Source: Candidatus Uhrbacteria bacterium (GTDB taxonomy: Bacteria; Patescibacteriota; Patescibacteriia; 2-12-FULL-60-25). Taken from it: a stretch of DNA of 64,000 nucleotides. Each line of letters begins with the position of its first letter. Within the stretch, counting starts at the first letter, position 1. The notes under the pieces were generated by a model. That model searched no databases, was not told the origin of the DNA, and worked only from the letters and a program-made list of their open reading frames with translations. Positions 19,183 through 28,841 of this stretch are shown one piece after another. Both the position numbers and the translations under genes were made by a program. The stretch is from NCBI GenBank assembly GCA_020854265.1, contig JADZFU010000004.1, positions 248,001 through 312,000 of the forward strand, read 5' to 3'.

Positions 19183-21162
19183 ATGAATAAAACGGAAGCG
19201 AAGGAGCGTATACGCAAATTACGCGAACAAATCGCCAAATATCGATACGAATACCACGTGCTCGACAGGCTTTCGATTTCTGAAGCGGCTTTGGACTCGC
19301 TCAAACACGAGCTTTACAAACTGGAGCAGGAACATCCGGAATTGATAACCAAGGACTCGCCCACGCAGCGTGTAGCTGGTAAGGCGCTTGAAGGCTTCAA
19401 AAAGGTGACGCACCGCATCCCGATGCTTTCGATTGAAGATGTCTTTTCCCGCGAAGAAGCAGATGAGTGGCTGGTCCGCATCCAAAAACTCGAGCCGCGC
19501 AGCCATTTCGATTTTTTTGCAGAAATTAAAATGGACGGTTTGGCTGTTTCACTCGTGTATGAAGACGGGCAATTTGTCGAGGGCTCTACTCGCGGGGACG
19601 GACGAGTTGGCGAAGATGTGACACAGAATCTACGAACAATAGAAGCTATCCCGCTTTCGCTCCGGAAGCCGGTCCGTGGCCGTATTGAGATCCGCGGCGA
19701 GGTTTACATGACAAAATCCCAGCTGAAAAAGCTGAATGCCTCGTTGAAAAAGCGAGGGGAGAGCGAGCTCGCCAATCCGCGCAATGCGGCAGCCGGATCT
19801 ATCCGCCAGCTTGATGCAAATTTAGTTGCCGAGCGCGGATTGTCGTTTTATGGATATGCCCTGATTGCAGATCTCGGAACATCTACGCATGCAGAGGCGC
19901 ATCGGATGCTTGCCGAGCTTGGCATTCCGCAAAATCCGCTCAATCGACACTGCAAATCATTGGATGAGGTCGAGAAATTCCATGCCGAGATCTACAAGAA
20001 ACGCGACAAGCTTGATTATTGGTGCGATGGCATTGTCGTAAACGTGAATGACGATCGATTGTTCGAGCGGCTCGGCGTGGTCGGAAAAACACCGCGCGCC
20101 ATGATTGCGTGGAAGTTTCCGGCAGAACAAGCAACAACTATCGTCCGCGATATTCAAGTGAATGTCGGCCGGACAGGCGTGTTGACTCCCGTAGCTGTCA
20201 TGGACCCGGTTCTTGTCCAAGGCACGACGGTGACGCATGCATCGCTTCACAACGAGGACGAGATACGCCGGCTGGGTTTGAAAATCGGCGATACCGTGAT
20301 CATCGAAAAAGCAGGGGACATTATTCCGAAAGTCATCCAGGTTTTACCGAAATTCAGATCGGGAAAAGAAAAGGAATTCCACATGCCCAAAAAATGTCCG
20401 ATGTGCGGATCTCCGGTCGAACGCAAACACGGAGAGGTTGCAGTCATGTGTACCAATCGCGGATGTTTTGCCCAGCAGCTCGCGCATCTGCTCCACCTTG
20501 TTTATGCGTTTGATATGCGCGGACTAGGCGAAAAAATCGCAGAGCAGCTGATCCAAAAAGGATTGGTCCATGAGCCGGCCGATATATTCAAGCTCGAGCC
20601 TGGCGACTTTTTACAGCTAGAAGGGTTTGCCGAAGTTTCAGCAAATAAGCTGCACAAAGAAATTCAGGCACATACCGAGATCGGACTCGGCCGTTTCATC
20701 AACGGCCTCGGTATCCGACATGTGGGAGAAGAAACTGCCGAAGATTTGGCGGCAGCATTCGGATCAATTGAAAAACTCAGACAAGCCACACTTGATGAGC
20801 TGTTGGCAATCGACGGGATCGGGCAAGTAGTGGCAGAATCCATTGTTGAGCATTTTAAAGACCATAAATATACAAAAGAGCTTGATCATCTGCTTGAAGT
20901 CGTGCGTGTAAAGCATGCAACCAAACCAAAAAAAGGTCCGCTCACGGGTACATCCTGGGTCATCACGGGAACGCTCGATTCATTGTCTCGAGAAGAAGCA
21001 AAAACCCGCATCAAATCCCTGGGCGGCGAAGTTGGCGAATCTGTTTCGAAGAACACGACATATCTCGTTGTAGGAGCCGAACCGGGATCAAAATACGACA
21101 AAGCAAAAAAACTCGGGGTAGAAATCCTCGATGAAAAACAGTTTTTAAAAAAGCTCTCCTGA
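19183..21162 (+). CDS. ligA: NAD-dependent DNA ligase LigA
   Basis: EIKMDGLAVSLVYEDG adenylation site, CPMCGSPVERKHGEVAVMCTNRGC zinc finger, HhH and BRCT domains. Confidence 0.98.
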   Translation: MNKTEAKERIRKLREQIAKYRYEYHVLDRLSISEAALDSLKHELYKLEQEHPELITKDSPTQRVAGKALEGFKKVTHRIPMLSIEDVFSREEADEWLVRIQKLEPRSHFDFFAEIKMDGLAVSLVYEDGQFVEGSTRGDGRVGEDVTQNLRTIEAIPLSLRKPVRGRIEIRGEVYMTKSQLKKLNASLKKRGESELANPRNAAAGSIRQLDANLVAERGLSFYGYALIADLGTSTHAEAHRMLAELGIPQNPLNRHCKSLDEVEKFHAEIYKKRDKLDYWCDGIVVNVNDDRLFERLGVVGKTPRAMIAWKFPAEQATTIVRDIQVNVGRTGVLTPVAVMDPVLVQGTTVTHASLHNEDEIRRLGLKIGDTVIIEKAGDIIPKVIQVLPKFRSGKEKEFHMPKKCPMCGSPVERKHGEVAVMCTNRGCFAQQLAHLLHLVYAFDMRGLGEKIAEQLIQKGLVHEPADIFKLEPGDFLQLEGFAEVSANKLHKEIQAHTEIGLGRFINGLGIRHVGEETAEDLAAAFGSIEKLRQATLDELLAIDGIGQVVAESIVEHFKDHKYTKELDHLLEVVRVKHATKPKKGPLTGTSWVITGTLDSLSREEAKTRIKSLGGEVGESVSKNTTYLVVGAEPGSKYDKAKKLGVEILDEKQFLKKLS

Positions 21163-21180
21163 CGGAGAGCTTTGTTTTTT
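21147..21180 (+). terminator. Hairpin terminator AAAAAGCTCTCC..GGAGAGCTTT
   Basis: Inverted repeat with T run, between convergent ligA and 21180 gene. Confidence 0.75.
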
Positions 21181-22568
21181 TACCTTACGTAGATGACGGG
21201 GCTTAGGCTGCTCAAGACACGTTCGCCATTTCGGTCATAGAGGACAACTTCATATTGTATGGCGCTGTTCAAACTGGTTACAGGGAAGGCTGCCGTACAT
21301 GTGCCGCTATTTTGACACATGAACTCGAGTTTGTTTGTGCCGGCTTCGATAATGTGAATTTGATTTCCGTAATAGTCCCAGTTTCCGACATGATTGGCAT
21401 TAATGGTCAGGGTGACGTTTTCGCCACGGTTGACGAGGATTTTATCGCTTTCCGCAACCAGACCCGTAACACGGTTTTCGCCGTATTCCGACGAAACCGG
21501 CCGTGTACCTGTTTCTGCCAATTTCATGAATTCATCCGGCGTGAGGAATGGAGTCGGCGGGATGACGGGTGCGCCGTCATCTACAAGGAAGCTCATGCCT
21601 CCGTTTACACGCATGGTCATTGTTGATGAAACTTTACAGTCATATTTGCTCGTACGCGTATTCCATGTGCAGTCATTTTTTTGCTGTTCGACCATGCTGC
21701 CGCCAAATTCGATACGTTCAACGCGTACTTTTGGCACATTCACATTCGCGACCATGGCGAAACGGTTTAACTGGGTCCGCAATGTTGCATAACGCGTATT
21801 TATGTCGCGAATGGCTTGCGTGCGATAGCTGTCGCGGGGGAGTCTGCGGATTTCCAAATTTTGAACGGCATTGATAAATGCAGGGTTGATACGGAAGCGC
21901 AGGCGGCGGATTTCTTCACCCGAGGCGTTTCTCCAGGTTTTTTCTACGCGCGTGACCGAGAGGATGGGCGTGCGTTCAAGCTGTTTCCATTCAGCCGTGC
22001 TGACTCCGGTAAGTTCTTCAAGGGTTTTGGTGTCGGGAAGGGTGCGGATTTCACTCAAGCCCTGAGTCAGGTCATCCAATTCGAGAGAGGTGCCGACCCA
22101 TACGCCAATAAGCGGCGTTGGATCAAAGCCTGCCTCCTTTTTTGCATATTCGATGATACCGGACGGAATGTTTACGACACGGATATAGGCCATTTTATCT
22201 ACGATTTTCCATTCAGCCGTAATTGGTCCGTTCCATGCGATCGGAGCCACGCTCAGAAAAGATCCTCCGGTGAGTTCGATCGAGAGTCGGCCTTCGTTTT
22301 GTGAAAGCTTCGGATCGGTATTGGGTATGGAGCGTACGCGGAAGCCGATTTTTGAATTCATTGACAATGCTTCGTCTGCGCCGCTTTTGCCGACAGGCTT
22401 TATCTCGACATCGTAGCGGAACTCGCCTTCGACGCGGCTCGGTGCGCGTTCGTTGATGTTTAGGAATGCCTTATTTAGAAGCTGGGTATTGGTGAGCGGT
22501 GCGGCAATCGCTCCGATCGGGAATGCGATAAGCGTCAAGGCGCCAAGTACGGTTTTGCGTAGATTCAT
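21180..22568 (-). CDS. Secreted hypothetical protein
   Basis: 462 aa with signal peptide MNLRKTVLGALTLIAFPIGAIAAP. Confidence 0.8.
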   Translation of the reverse strand: MNLRKTVLGALTLIAFPIGAIAAPLTNTQLLNKAFLNINERAPSRVEGEFRYDVEIKPVGKSGADEALSMNSKIGFRVRSIPNTDPKLSQNEGRLSIELTGGSFLSVAPIAWNGPITAEWKIVDKMAYIRVVNIPSGIIEYAKKEAGFDPTPLIGVWVGTSLELDDLTQGLSEIRTLPDTKTLEELTGVSTAEWKQLERTPILSVTRVEKTWRNASGEEIRRLRFRINPAFINAVQNLEIRRLPRDSYRTQAIRDINTRYATLRTQLNRFAMVANVNVPKVRVERIEFGGSMVEQQKNDCTWNTRTSKYDCKVSSTMTMRVNGGMSFLVDDGAPVIPPTPFLTPDEFMKLAETGTRPVSSEYGENRVTGLVAESDKILVNRGENVTLTINANHVGNWDYYGNQIHIIEAGTNKLEFMCQNSGTCTAAFPVTSLNSAIQYEVVLYDRNGERVLSSLSPVIYVR

Positions 22569-22626
22569 ATGGACATAGGCTATCAGGATTGATCAAATAC
22601 TCAAATAGGCTTATTCTAGCCTCGAT

Positions 22627-22932
22627 ATGGCACTCTCACGCGAAGATGTGAAACGGTTGGCCGAACTATCCCGTTTGGCACTCACCGAAGAAGAAATGGA
22701 GCGCATGGAACAGACGCTGGATCCTGTTCTTGAATACGTCGGCCGCTTGGCAAAGCTCGATACGAGCGGAGTCCCGGAGGCCGAGGAATGGTCGGATGCG
22801 CTGCCTCCGCTCCGTGCCGACGAAGCGCACCGTGCAAGTCCGGAAACAAGAAAAGCCATTCTCTCAAATTTCCCGGACAAAGCCGGAGACGCCCTGCGCG
22901 TGCCGGGGGTATTTGAAAAACCAAAAGGCTGA
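22627..22932 (+). CDS. gatC: Asp/Glu-tRNA amidotransferase subunit C
   Basis: MALSREDVKRLAELSRLALTEEEMERMEQTLDPVLEYVGRLAKLDT. Confidence 0.93.
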   Translation: MALSREDVKRLAELSRLALTEEEMERMEQTLDPVLEYVGRLAKLDTSGVPEAEEWSDALPPLRADEAHRASPETRKAILSNFPDKAGDALRVPGVFEKPKG

Positions 22933-22933
22933 T

Positions 22934-24358
22934 ATGACCGATTTTTTGAAATTGAATTTGAAACAGCTTTCGGACGGGCTGGCCGCCGGACAATTTTCGT
23001 CCACGGAGATCACCAAAGCCTTTCTCCAACAAATCCGCGGACGCGATATCTCCGTGCATGCATTTTTGGACGTATTTGAGGGCACGGCACTCGATGATGC
23101 GCATGCTTCGGACGAGCGGCGTGCGGCTGGAAAGAGCTTGGGAGCTTTGGACGGTATCCCGCTCGCGATCAAAGATAATATTTTGATTCAGGACCAGCGT
23201 GCTACTGCCGGCTCCAAGATCCTGGCAAATTATCGCGCGGCTTATGATGCGACCGTCATCTCTTCACTAAAAAAACAAGGGAGCGTATTCCTCGGAAAAA
23301 CAAACATGGACGAATTTGCCATGGGATCTTCCACGGAGCGGTCTGCATACGGCCCGACAAAAAACCCGTATGATCTTGCGCGTGTTCCCGGCGGATCATC
23401 GGGCGGAAGCGCCGCGGCTGTTGCGGCAGAAATGGCGCCAGCTGCACTCGGGTCGGATACGGGCGGATCAATCCGGCAACCGGCAAGTTTTTGCGGCATT
23501 GTCGGTTTCAAGCCGAGTTATGGTGCCGTTTCCCGATCCGGTCTCATGGCCATGGCTTCATCGCTCGATCAAATCGGACCAATGACCAAGACCGTAGAGG
23601 ATGCTGCGATGCTGTTTGACGCGATCCGCGGAACGGATGTGCTGGACCAGACGACGCAAGAAATCCCGTTTTCATTCGAAGCAAAACAAAGCATGGCAGG
23701 GATACGTATCGGTGTACCAAAACAGGCATGGGGCGAGGGGATGACGCCCGGCGTTCGTGCCCAGTCGGAAGCGGCCTTGGCTGTAGCCGAGCGCATGGGT
23801 GCGAAGCTCGTTGATATCGATTTGCCATATGCAGCCGAGGCCTTGGCCGTGTACTACGTATTGATGCCATGCGAGGTTTCGGCCAATCTTTCGCGTTTTG
23901 ACGGCATGCGGTATGGCGTACGGGATGCAGGACTCCCGCTCATCGAAACCTATATGCAGTCGCGCGAACACGGACTTGGCGAAGAAGTACGTCGACGCAT
24001 CATGCTCGGGACGTACGCATTATCGAAAGGATATTACGATGCGTACTATCGCCAAGCGAGACGCGTGCAGACCTTGATCCGCCGTGCGTACCGCGATGCG
24101 TTCAAGAATGTGGATTTGATCGCTACGCCCACGGCGCCATCCATCGCTTTTAGACTGGGAGAAAAATTATCCGATCCGCTCGCAATGTATCTTGAGGACG
24201 TGTATACCGTCGGTGTTAACGTCGCAGGACTGCCGGCCATTTCCATTCCATGCGGATTGGATGATGGTTTGCCGGTGGGCTTCCAACTTATCGGCGCAAT
24301 GGGAGGAGATGGCGCGGTGCTTTCCAATGCCCACGTCCTTGAACAGGCGCTCGCATAA
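22934..24358 (+). CDS. gatA: Asp/Glu-tRNA amidotransferase subunit A
   Basis: GIPLAIKDNILIQ, GKTNMDEFAMGSSTE, RVPGGSSGGSAAAVAAEMAPAALGSDTGGSIRQPASFCG amidase signature. Confidence 0.97.
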   Translation: MTDFLKLNLKQLSDGLAAGQFSSTEITKAFLQQIRGRDISVHAFLDVFEGTALDDAHASDERRAAGKSLGALDGIPLAIKDNILIQDQRATAGSKILANYRAAYDATVISSLKKQGSVFLGKTNMDEFAMGSSTERSAYGPTKNPYDLARVPGGSSGGSAAAVAAEMAPAALGSDTGGSIRQPASFCGIVGFKPSYGAVSRSGLMAMASSLDQIGPMTKTVEDAAMLFDAIRGTDVLDQTTQEIPFSFEAKQSMAGIRIGVPKQAWGEGMTPGVRAQSEAALAVAERMGAKLVDIDLPYAAEALAVYYVLMPCEVSANLSRFDGMRYGVRDAGLPLIETYMQSREHGLGEEVRRRIMLGTYALSKGYYDAYYRQARRVQTLIRRAYRDAFKNVDLIATPTAPSIAFRLGEKLSDPLAMYLEDVYTVGVNVAGLPAISIPCGLDDGLPVGFQLIGAMGGDGAVLSNAHVLEQALA

Positions 24359-24363
24359 TCACC

Positions 24364-24852
24364 ATGCTGCAATTTATTCCCATCTCGAATACAGCTGTAA
24401 CCGAACCGGTTTCGAGCGGGATTGGCGTTCCCTCCATGATTGTCTTCATTGCTGTTCTCGCGGCCTTCGTGATTGCCGGGTTTGTATTTGCTGCCATTCT
24501 CCGTTCGGTTCGTGTGCGGGAAACCGACGGATTGAATCGAAAAAAAATCCGCGAGACTTGGATGGAGATCGAAAAAACATCCGGCATGGGTCTTATGGGC
24601 GCAAAGCTATCCGTTATCGAAGCCGATAAATTACTGGATACGGTTTTGCGGGACATGCATATCCCTGGAGAGACCATGGGAGAACGTCTCAAAATGGCTG
24701 CGTATCGTTACCGATCCATTAGCGATGTCTGGCCGGCGCACAAGCTTCGCAACCAGCTGGTGCATGATTCGACTTTGGAGTTATCCACCGGGCAGGCAAA
24801 GCGCGCTGTCAAAGATTTTGAACGTGCGTTAAAGCATTTGGGAGCACTATGA
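24364..24852 (+). CDS. Membrane-anchored hypothetical protein, HEPN-like C-terminus
   Basis: N-terminal TM; C-terminal helix has RNQLVHD (R-N-x3-H). Confidence 0.65.
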   Translation: MLQFIPISNTAVTEPVSSGIGVPSMIVFIAVLAAFVIAGFVFAAILRSVRVRETDGLNRKKIRETWMEIEKTSGMGLMGAKLSVIEADKLLDTVLRDMHIPGETMGERLKMAAYRYRSISDVWPAHKLRNQLVHDSTLELSTGQAKRAVKDFERALKHLGAL

Positions 24853-25577
24853 TTCCGTGGATCGAATCCCATATGATAGGCCCGTTTCAGACATGGGGCC
24901 TGTTTGTTGCCGCAGGATACGCATTAGGTACTTATATCGCATATCGCAGGGCTATTCAGAAAAAACAGGATCCGCAGAAGGTATTGGATTTGGCATTTTG
25001 GATGTTTATCGGAGCATTTTTAGGCGCGAGGATTTTTCATGTCTTGTTTTATGATTTTGATCATTACCTTCAATTTCCTTTGGATGCGATTGATCCGCGC
25101 AAACCGGGATTTTCCATGTTTGGCGGACTGCTTGGGGGCGCGGCGGTTTTTACATGGATCGTGAAGCGGCACGCGCTGGACTGGATTTCGTATGCGGACA
25201 CCATCATGTGGGGAGTTCCATGGGGCTGCGGTGTTGGCCGTATCGGCTGTTTTTTGATCCATGACCATCCCGGGACGCTTACGAATTTTATTTTGGGAGT
25301 GAAATATCCTGACGGAGAAACGCGGCATGACCATGGCTTGTATTTGTCTTTGATAGGATTCGCAACCGGTTTATGGTTTTTGTGGCTGAACCGCAAGCAG
25401 CGTCATCCTGGTTTTTGGCTCGGTGCGTATATGATCGTAGAGGGATTCTCCCGTTTCGGTTTGGATTTCTTACGTTCGGTTGATGCTACGTATTTTGGAC
25501 TTACCCCTACGCAGTATTTGGCTATGCCGATGCTCGCTATCGGTATTTGGCTAGTCATGAAAGTAAAAAAATCGTAG
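24849..25577 (+). CDS. lgt: Prolipoprotein diacylglyceryl transferase
   Basis: Polytopic; GARIFHVLFY, GFSMFGGLLGGAAVF, WGCGVGRIGCFLIHDHPG, GFSRFGLDFLRS. Confidence 0.93.
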   Translation: MIPWIESHMIGPFQTWGLFVAAGYALGTYIAYRRAIQKKQDPQKVLDLAFWMFIGAFLGARIFHVLFYDFDHYLQFPLDAIDPRKPGFSMFGGLLGGAAVFTWIVKRHALDWISYADTIMWGVPWGCGVGRIGCFLIHDHPGTLTNFILGVKYPDGETRHDHGLYLSLIGFATGLWFLWLNRKQRHPGFWLGAYMIVEGFSRFGLDFLRSVDATYFGLTPTQYLAMPMLAIGIWLVMKVKKS

Positions 25578-25586
25578 AATCTACCC

Positions 25587-26498
25587 ATGTTCGATGTCGT
25601 GATTGTAGGCGGAGGGCCGGCGGGAATGGCTGCTGCCGTTTATTTGGCGCGTCAAAAATTATCCTTTGCCATGTTCTCCGGTGTTTTAGGAGGGCAGGCT
25701 ATTTGGTCATCGGATGTCGAGAATTACCTTGGCGTTCATCATGTCAGCGGTATCCAGCTCGTCGAGTTATTCCAAAAGCATCTTGATGATTATAAAAAAG
25801 CGATGGACTTGCACGAGGACGAGCTTGTCACGAGTATTACGCGCGGCCAAGGGAGTTTTATTATTGAAACCGCCAAAGGGGCATATCATTCCAAAACCGT
25901 ATTGATTACGACTGGTTCGGATCATAGAAAATTGAATATCCCGGGCGAAGATACGTATTTCATGAAAGGCGTGACGTATTGTGCAACGTGTGATGCGCCG
26001 TTATTTGCCGGTAAGAGGGTGTTTGTGATCGGAGGAGGAAACTCCGCAATGGATGCCGCGCTTTTTTTGGAAAAATATACGAAGGACGTGCATCTCGTAA
26101 CCGTGAATGCCGAATTGAGCGGCGATGCCGTATTAAAACGAAAATGCGAGACGAGCCCGTCAATCAAGGTGCTTCCAAATACCAAAACCGTTCGTTTTGA
26201 GGGGAAGGATATGCTAGAGAATATCGTGTTGATGAAAGACGGAAAAGAATTTATTGAACCAGCGGACGGTGTTTTTATTGAAATCGGGCTGATTCCGCAA
26301 TCCGGCTTTATCGACTTTGTCCAAAAAGACAAACGGGAACAAATTATTATCGACAAACATGGCAGAACATCGGTCGAAGGTATTTGGTCGGCTGGAGATG
26401 TGACCGATGTTACCGAAAAGCAGATTTCCGTCGCGGTCGGCGAGGGGAGCAAGGCGGCGATCGATATTATCAGGTATCTCCAATCAAGCCAGAAATGA
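25587..26498 (+). CDS. trxB: Thioredoxin reductase-like FAD/NAD(P) oxidoreductase
   Basis: VVIVGGGPAGMAAAVYLAR, CATCDAPLFAGKRVFVIGGGNSAMDAA, IWSAGDVTDV. Confidence 0.93.
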   Translation: MFDVVIVGGGPAGMAAAVYLARQKLSFAMFSGVLGGQAIWSSDVENYLGVHHVSGIQLVELFQKHLDDYKKAMDLHEDELVTSITRGQGSFIIETAKGAYHSKTVLITTGSDHRKLNIPGEDTYFMKGVTYCATCDAPLFAGKRVFVIGGGNSAMDAALFLEKYTKDVHLVTVNAELSGDAVLKRKCETSPSIKVLPNTKTVRFEGKDMLENIVLMKDGKEFIEPADGVFIEIGLIPQSGFIDFVQKDKREQIIIDKHGRTSVEGIWSAGDVTDVTEKQISVAVGEGSKAAIDIIRYLQSSQK

Positions 26499-26553
26499 AA
26501 GATGAGTCGGATTTTTGCGTATTACGTGACGGCATGCCATTCTTTCGCTACCT

Positions 26554-27207
26554 ATGCAGGAAACTTCAAATAAGGGTTTGCTATTCGGAACCGTCGGGAT
26601 CGCCATCCTGATTTTTGCCGGATTAGCTTGGGCGATCTTGTCCGCGCCATCAGATTCCGGAAGTATCGGAGGCACAACGCCTGCCGAGCTTACGGATACG
26701 GACTCGCCGTTTGTCGGGCCTCCTTTGGCCGGAGTTACGGTCCATTTATTCAGTGACCTTCAGTGTCCAGCCTGCCGTTCAGCCGAACCGGCCGTCCGGT
26801 ACGCCATGGAAAAATACAAAGACCGCGTAAAATTTGTCTGGAAAGATTTTCCGCTCATGAGCATTCATCCGAATGCGCGGAGTGCGGCAAATGCTGCTCG
26901 TTGCGCCGAGGAGTTTGGAAAATTTTGGGAGTACAAGGATATCCTGTTCTCGTCACAAGACAGCTGGAAGTCCGGAAATCCAAAAGACAGCTTTATCGCG
27001 TATGCCAAGCAGCTCAATCTTGATGAAGAATCTTTTACAAAATGCTATGACGACCGCCGGTATGACGGCAAGGTCATGAGCGCGGTAGCCGAAGGAAATC
27101 GTAATGGCGTAAACTCAACTCCAACGGTCTTTATCAACGGCCAAAAGTACAATGGCTTGTCACAGACCGAGTGGGATACGCTATTGACGGCGGCACTCGC
27201 ACAATAA
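26554..27207 (+). CDS. DsbA-family thioredoxin-fold protein, membrane-anchored
   Basis: N-terminal TM; LFSDLQCPACRSAEPAVRYAM; NSTPTVFINGQKY. Confidence 0.9.
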   Translation: MQETSNKGLLFGTVGIAILIFAGLAWAILSAPSDSGSIGGTTPAELTDTDSPFVGPPLAGVTVHLFSDLQCPACRSAEPAVRYAMEKYKDRVKFVWKDFPLMSIHPNARSAANAARCAEEFGKFWEYKDILFSSQDSWKSGNPKDSFIAYAKQLNLDEESFTKCYDDRRYDGKVMSAVAEGNRNGVNSTPTVFINGQKYNGLSQTEWDTLLTAALAQ

Positions 27208-27235
27208 TCACAAATCCATTATCCTTAGCAACCAT

Positions 27236-27979
27236 ATGAGCCAAAGCTTCTTTGATGGGGGGAATAAAACCATGTTTTTCAGCGGATTGTTTCTCGGCGT
27301 AGCCGCATCCGCCTTAGTCGGGTTTGGTCTGGTCTTTAGCCTGGTTTGGAACGGTAGCGCCTTGGGAGCCGGATTAGCTGCCGGAGGAAACGGCGGATAT
27401 GTTGCTCCGAGTGTTCCGAGCCAGCCGGTTGCGCCAGCGGCGCCTGCCGGTCCGGTAAAACCCTATGATTCCAAGACGGATTGGGCGATCGGTGCGTCCA
27501 ATGCCAAGGTTACCTTGATCGAATACTCCGATTTCCAGTGTCCGTTCTGTCAGCGTCATCTCCCTTCGGTTAAACAAGCGCTCGCGGACTACCCGAATGA
27601 TGTGCGCTTGGTCTACCGCCATTACCCGTTATCCTTCCACCCGGAAGCCCAAAAGTCGGGTGAAGCATCCGAGTGTGCCGGTAAACTTGGCGGGAATGAA
27701 AAATTCTGGGCCATGCATGACGAGCTTTTTGCCAACCAGTCCCTGCTTGGCCGCCAAATGTATATCGATACGGCCAAGAAGATCGGTTTGAACGAAGCAA
27801 ACTTCACCAAGTGTCTGGATAGCGGTGAAACCGCAAATCAAGTTTCCGAAGATGCCGCTTCGGGTAATGCAGCCGGAGTTGAGGGAACGCCTGCAACCTA
27901 CGTGAACGGTGCTTTGATCAGCGGAGCTGTCCCGTACGCGGAGCTCAAAGCCGCGATTGACGCTGCTCTCAAAAATTAA
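27236..27979 (+). CDS. DsbA-family thioredoxin-fold protein, membrane-anchored
   Basis: N-terminal TM; IEYSDFQCPFCQRHLPSVKQAL; GVEGTPATYVNG. Confidence 0.92.
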   Translation: MSQSFFDGGNKTMFFSGLFLGVAASALVGFGLVFSLVWNGSALGAGLAAGGNGGYVAPSVPSQPVAPAAPAGPVKPYDSKTDWAIGASNAKVTLIEYSDFQCPFCQRHLPSVKQALADYPNDVRLVYRHYPLSFHPEAQKSGEASECAGKLGGNEKFWAMHDELFANQSLLGRQMYIDTAKKIGLNEANFTKCLDSGETANQVSEDAASGNAAGVEGTPATYVNGALISGAVPYAELKAAIDAALKN

Positions 27980-27984
27980 GGATT

Positions 27985-28020
27985 AAAAAAACTCCTCCGA
28001 CATGTCGGAGGAGTTTTTTA
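27985..28020. terminator. Bidirectional hairpin terminator AAAAAACTCCTCCGACATGTCGGAGGAGTTTTTT
   Basis: Perfect long inverted repeat between convergent genes. Confidence 0.9.
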
Positions 28021-28782
28021 TTCCATTCCTGCGCTTAGCCACATGATAGCGATACCGATGATCATGGCCAGCGATTGCCATGCCCGCGTTTTTAATTGGG
28101 ATTCTTCTTTGATTTCGGAAAACAAATTGGTACAGGCCATATAGATCATAAATCCGGCAGCCAAGGGAATAGTCCAATTTGTGAGCTGGGAGACAAAGCC
28201 AAAAGCGATCCATGTCCCGACCACGCCTGCGATCATGGCGCTGGAGACAAGAAGGTTCAGCCAAAGCGCTTTGCGTTTTGAAAAACCTGATGAAAGAAGG
28301 ATGCCGAAATCGCCAAGTTCCTGCGGGACTTCGTGCAGGGCAATCGCGAATGCGGTATTCCAGCCGAGCGCCGGATTGACCAAGAACGAGGACATGACCG
28401 CGATTCCGTCGGTAAAGTTATGTAAGGCGTCTCCGATGAGATTGAGATACCCGACCGGCTTGGTCGGACAAGAGCCGCCATGATCATGGGCATCATGGAG
28501 GCGGTGTCCAGCATGGCAGTGGTAAATCCAGAGCAAAGAATCGAGAAGGAAGAAGATGAGGATTCCGCCCAAAGCCCATGTCAGTGCGTCAGGAGAGGCT
28601 TCAACGGATTCCGGAAGAAGATGGAAGAATGCGTTTCCAAGCAAAGAGCCTGCGGCAAAAGCCACAATTGTTTTTTGGATCATGGCTACATTCTTGTGGC
28701 TCCAGGCGAGGCTTGCATATCCGATCATCGAGAGAAGGCTGATGGCGACGGCGGCACCTAAAGCGGGCAAAAGTGTTGTCAT
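28018..28782 (-). CDS. ZIP-family divalent metal transporter
   Basis: Polytopic; DALHNFTDGIAVMSSFL and ALHEVPQELGDFGILLSSG match ZIP TM4/TM5 metal motifs. Start at MTTLLPALG. Confidence 0.93.
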   Translation of the reverse strand: MTTLLPALGAAVAISLLSMIGYASLAWSHKNVAMIQKTIVAFAAGSLLGNAFFHLLPESVEASPDALTWALGGILIFFLLDSLLWIYHCHAGHRLHDAHDHGGSCPTKPVGYLNLIGDALHNFTDGIAVMSSFLVNPALGWNTAFAIALHEVPQELGDFGILLSSGFSKRKALWLNLLVSSAMIAGVVGTWIAFGFVSQLTNWTIPLAAGFMIYMACTNLFSEIKEESQLKTRAWQSLAMIIGIAIMWLSAGME

Positions 28783-28811
28783 ATGCAGGTAGCATACATG
28801 GAATATTGACA

Positions 28812-28830
28812 AATGCAACTCTGTTGCATT
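28812..28830. promoter_or_regulatory. Candidate Fur/Zur-family operator (AATGCAAC-TCT-GTTGCATT)
   Basis: Perfect 8-3-8 palindrome in the divergent ZIP/Fur-family intergenic region, located between TTGACA (28806) and TTAACT (28829) of the Fur-side promoter. Confidence 0.75.
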
Positions 28831-28841
28831 AACTTGTCTCT

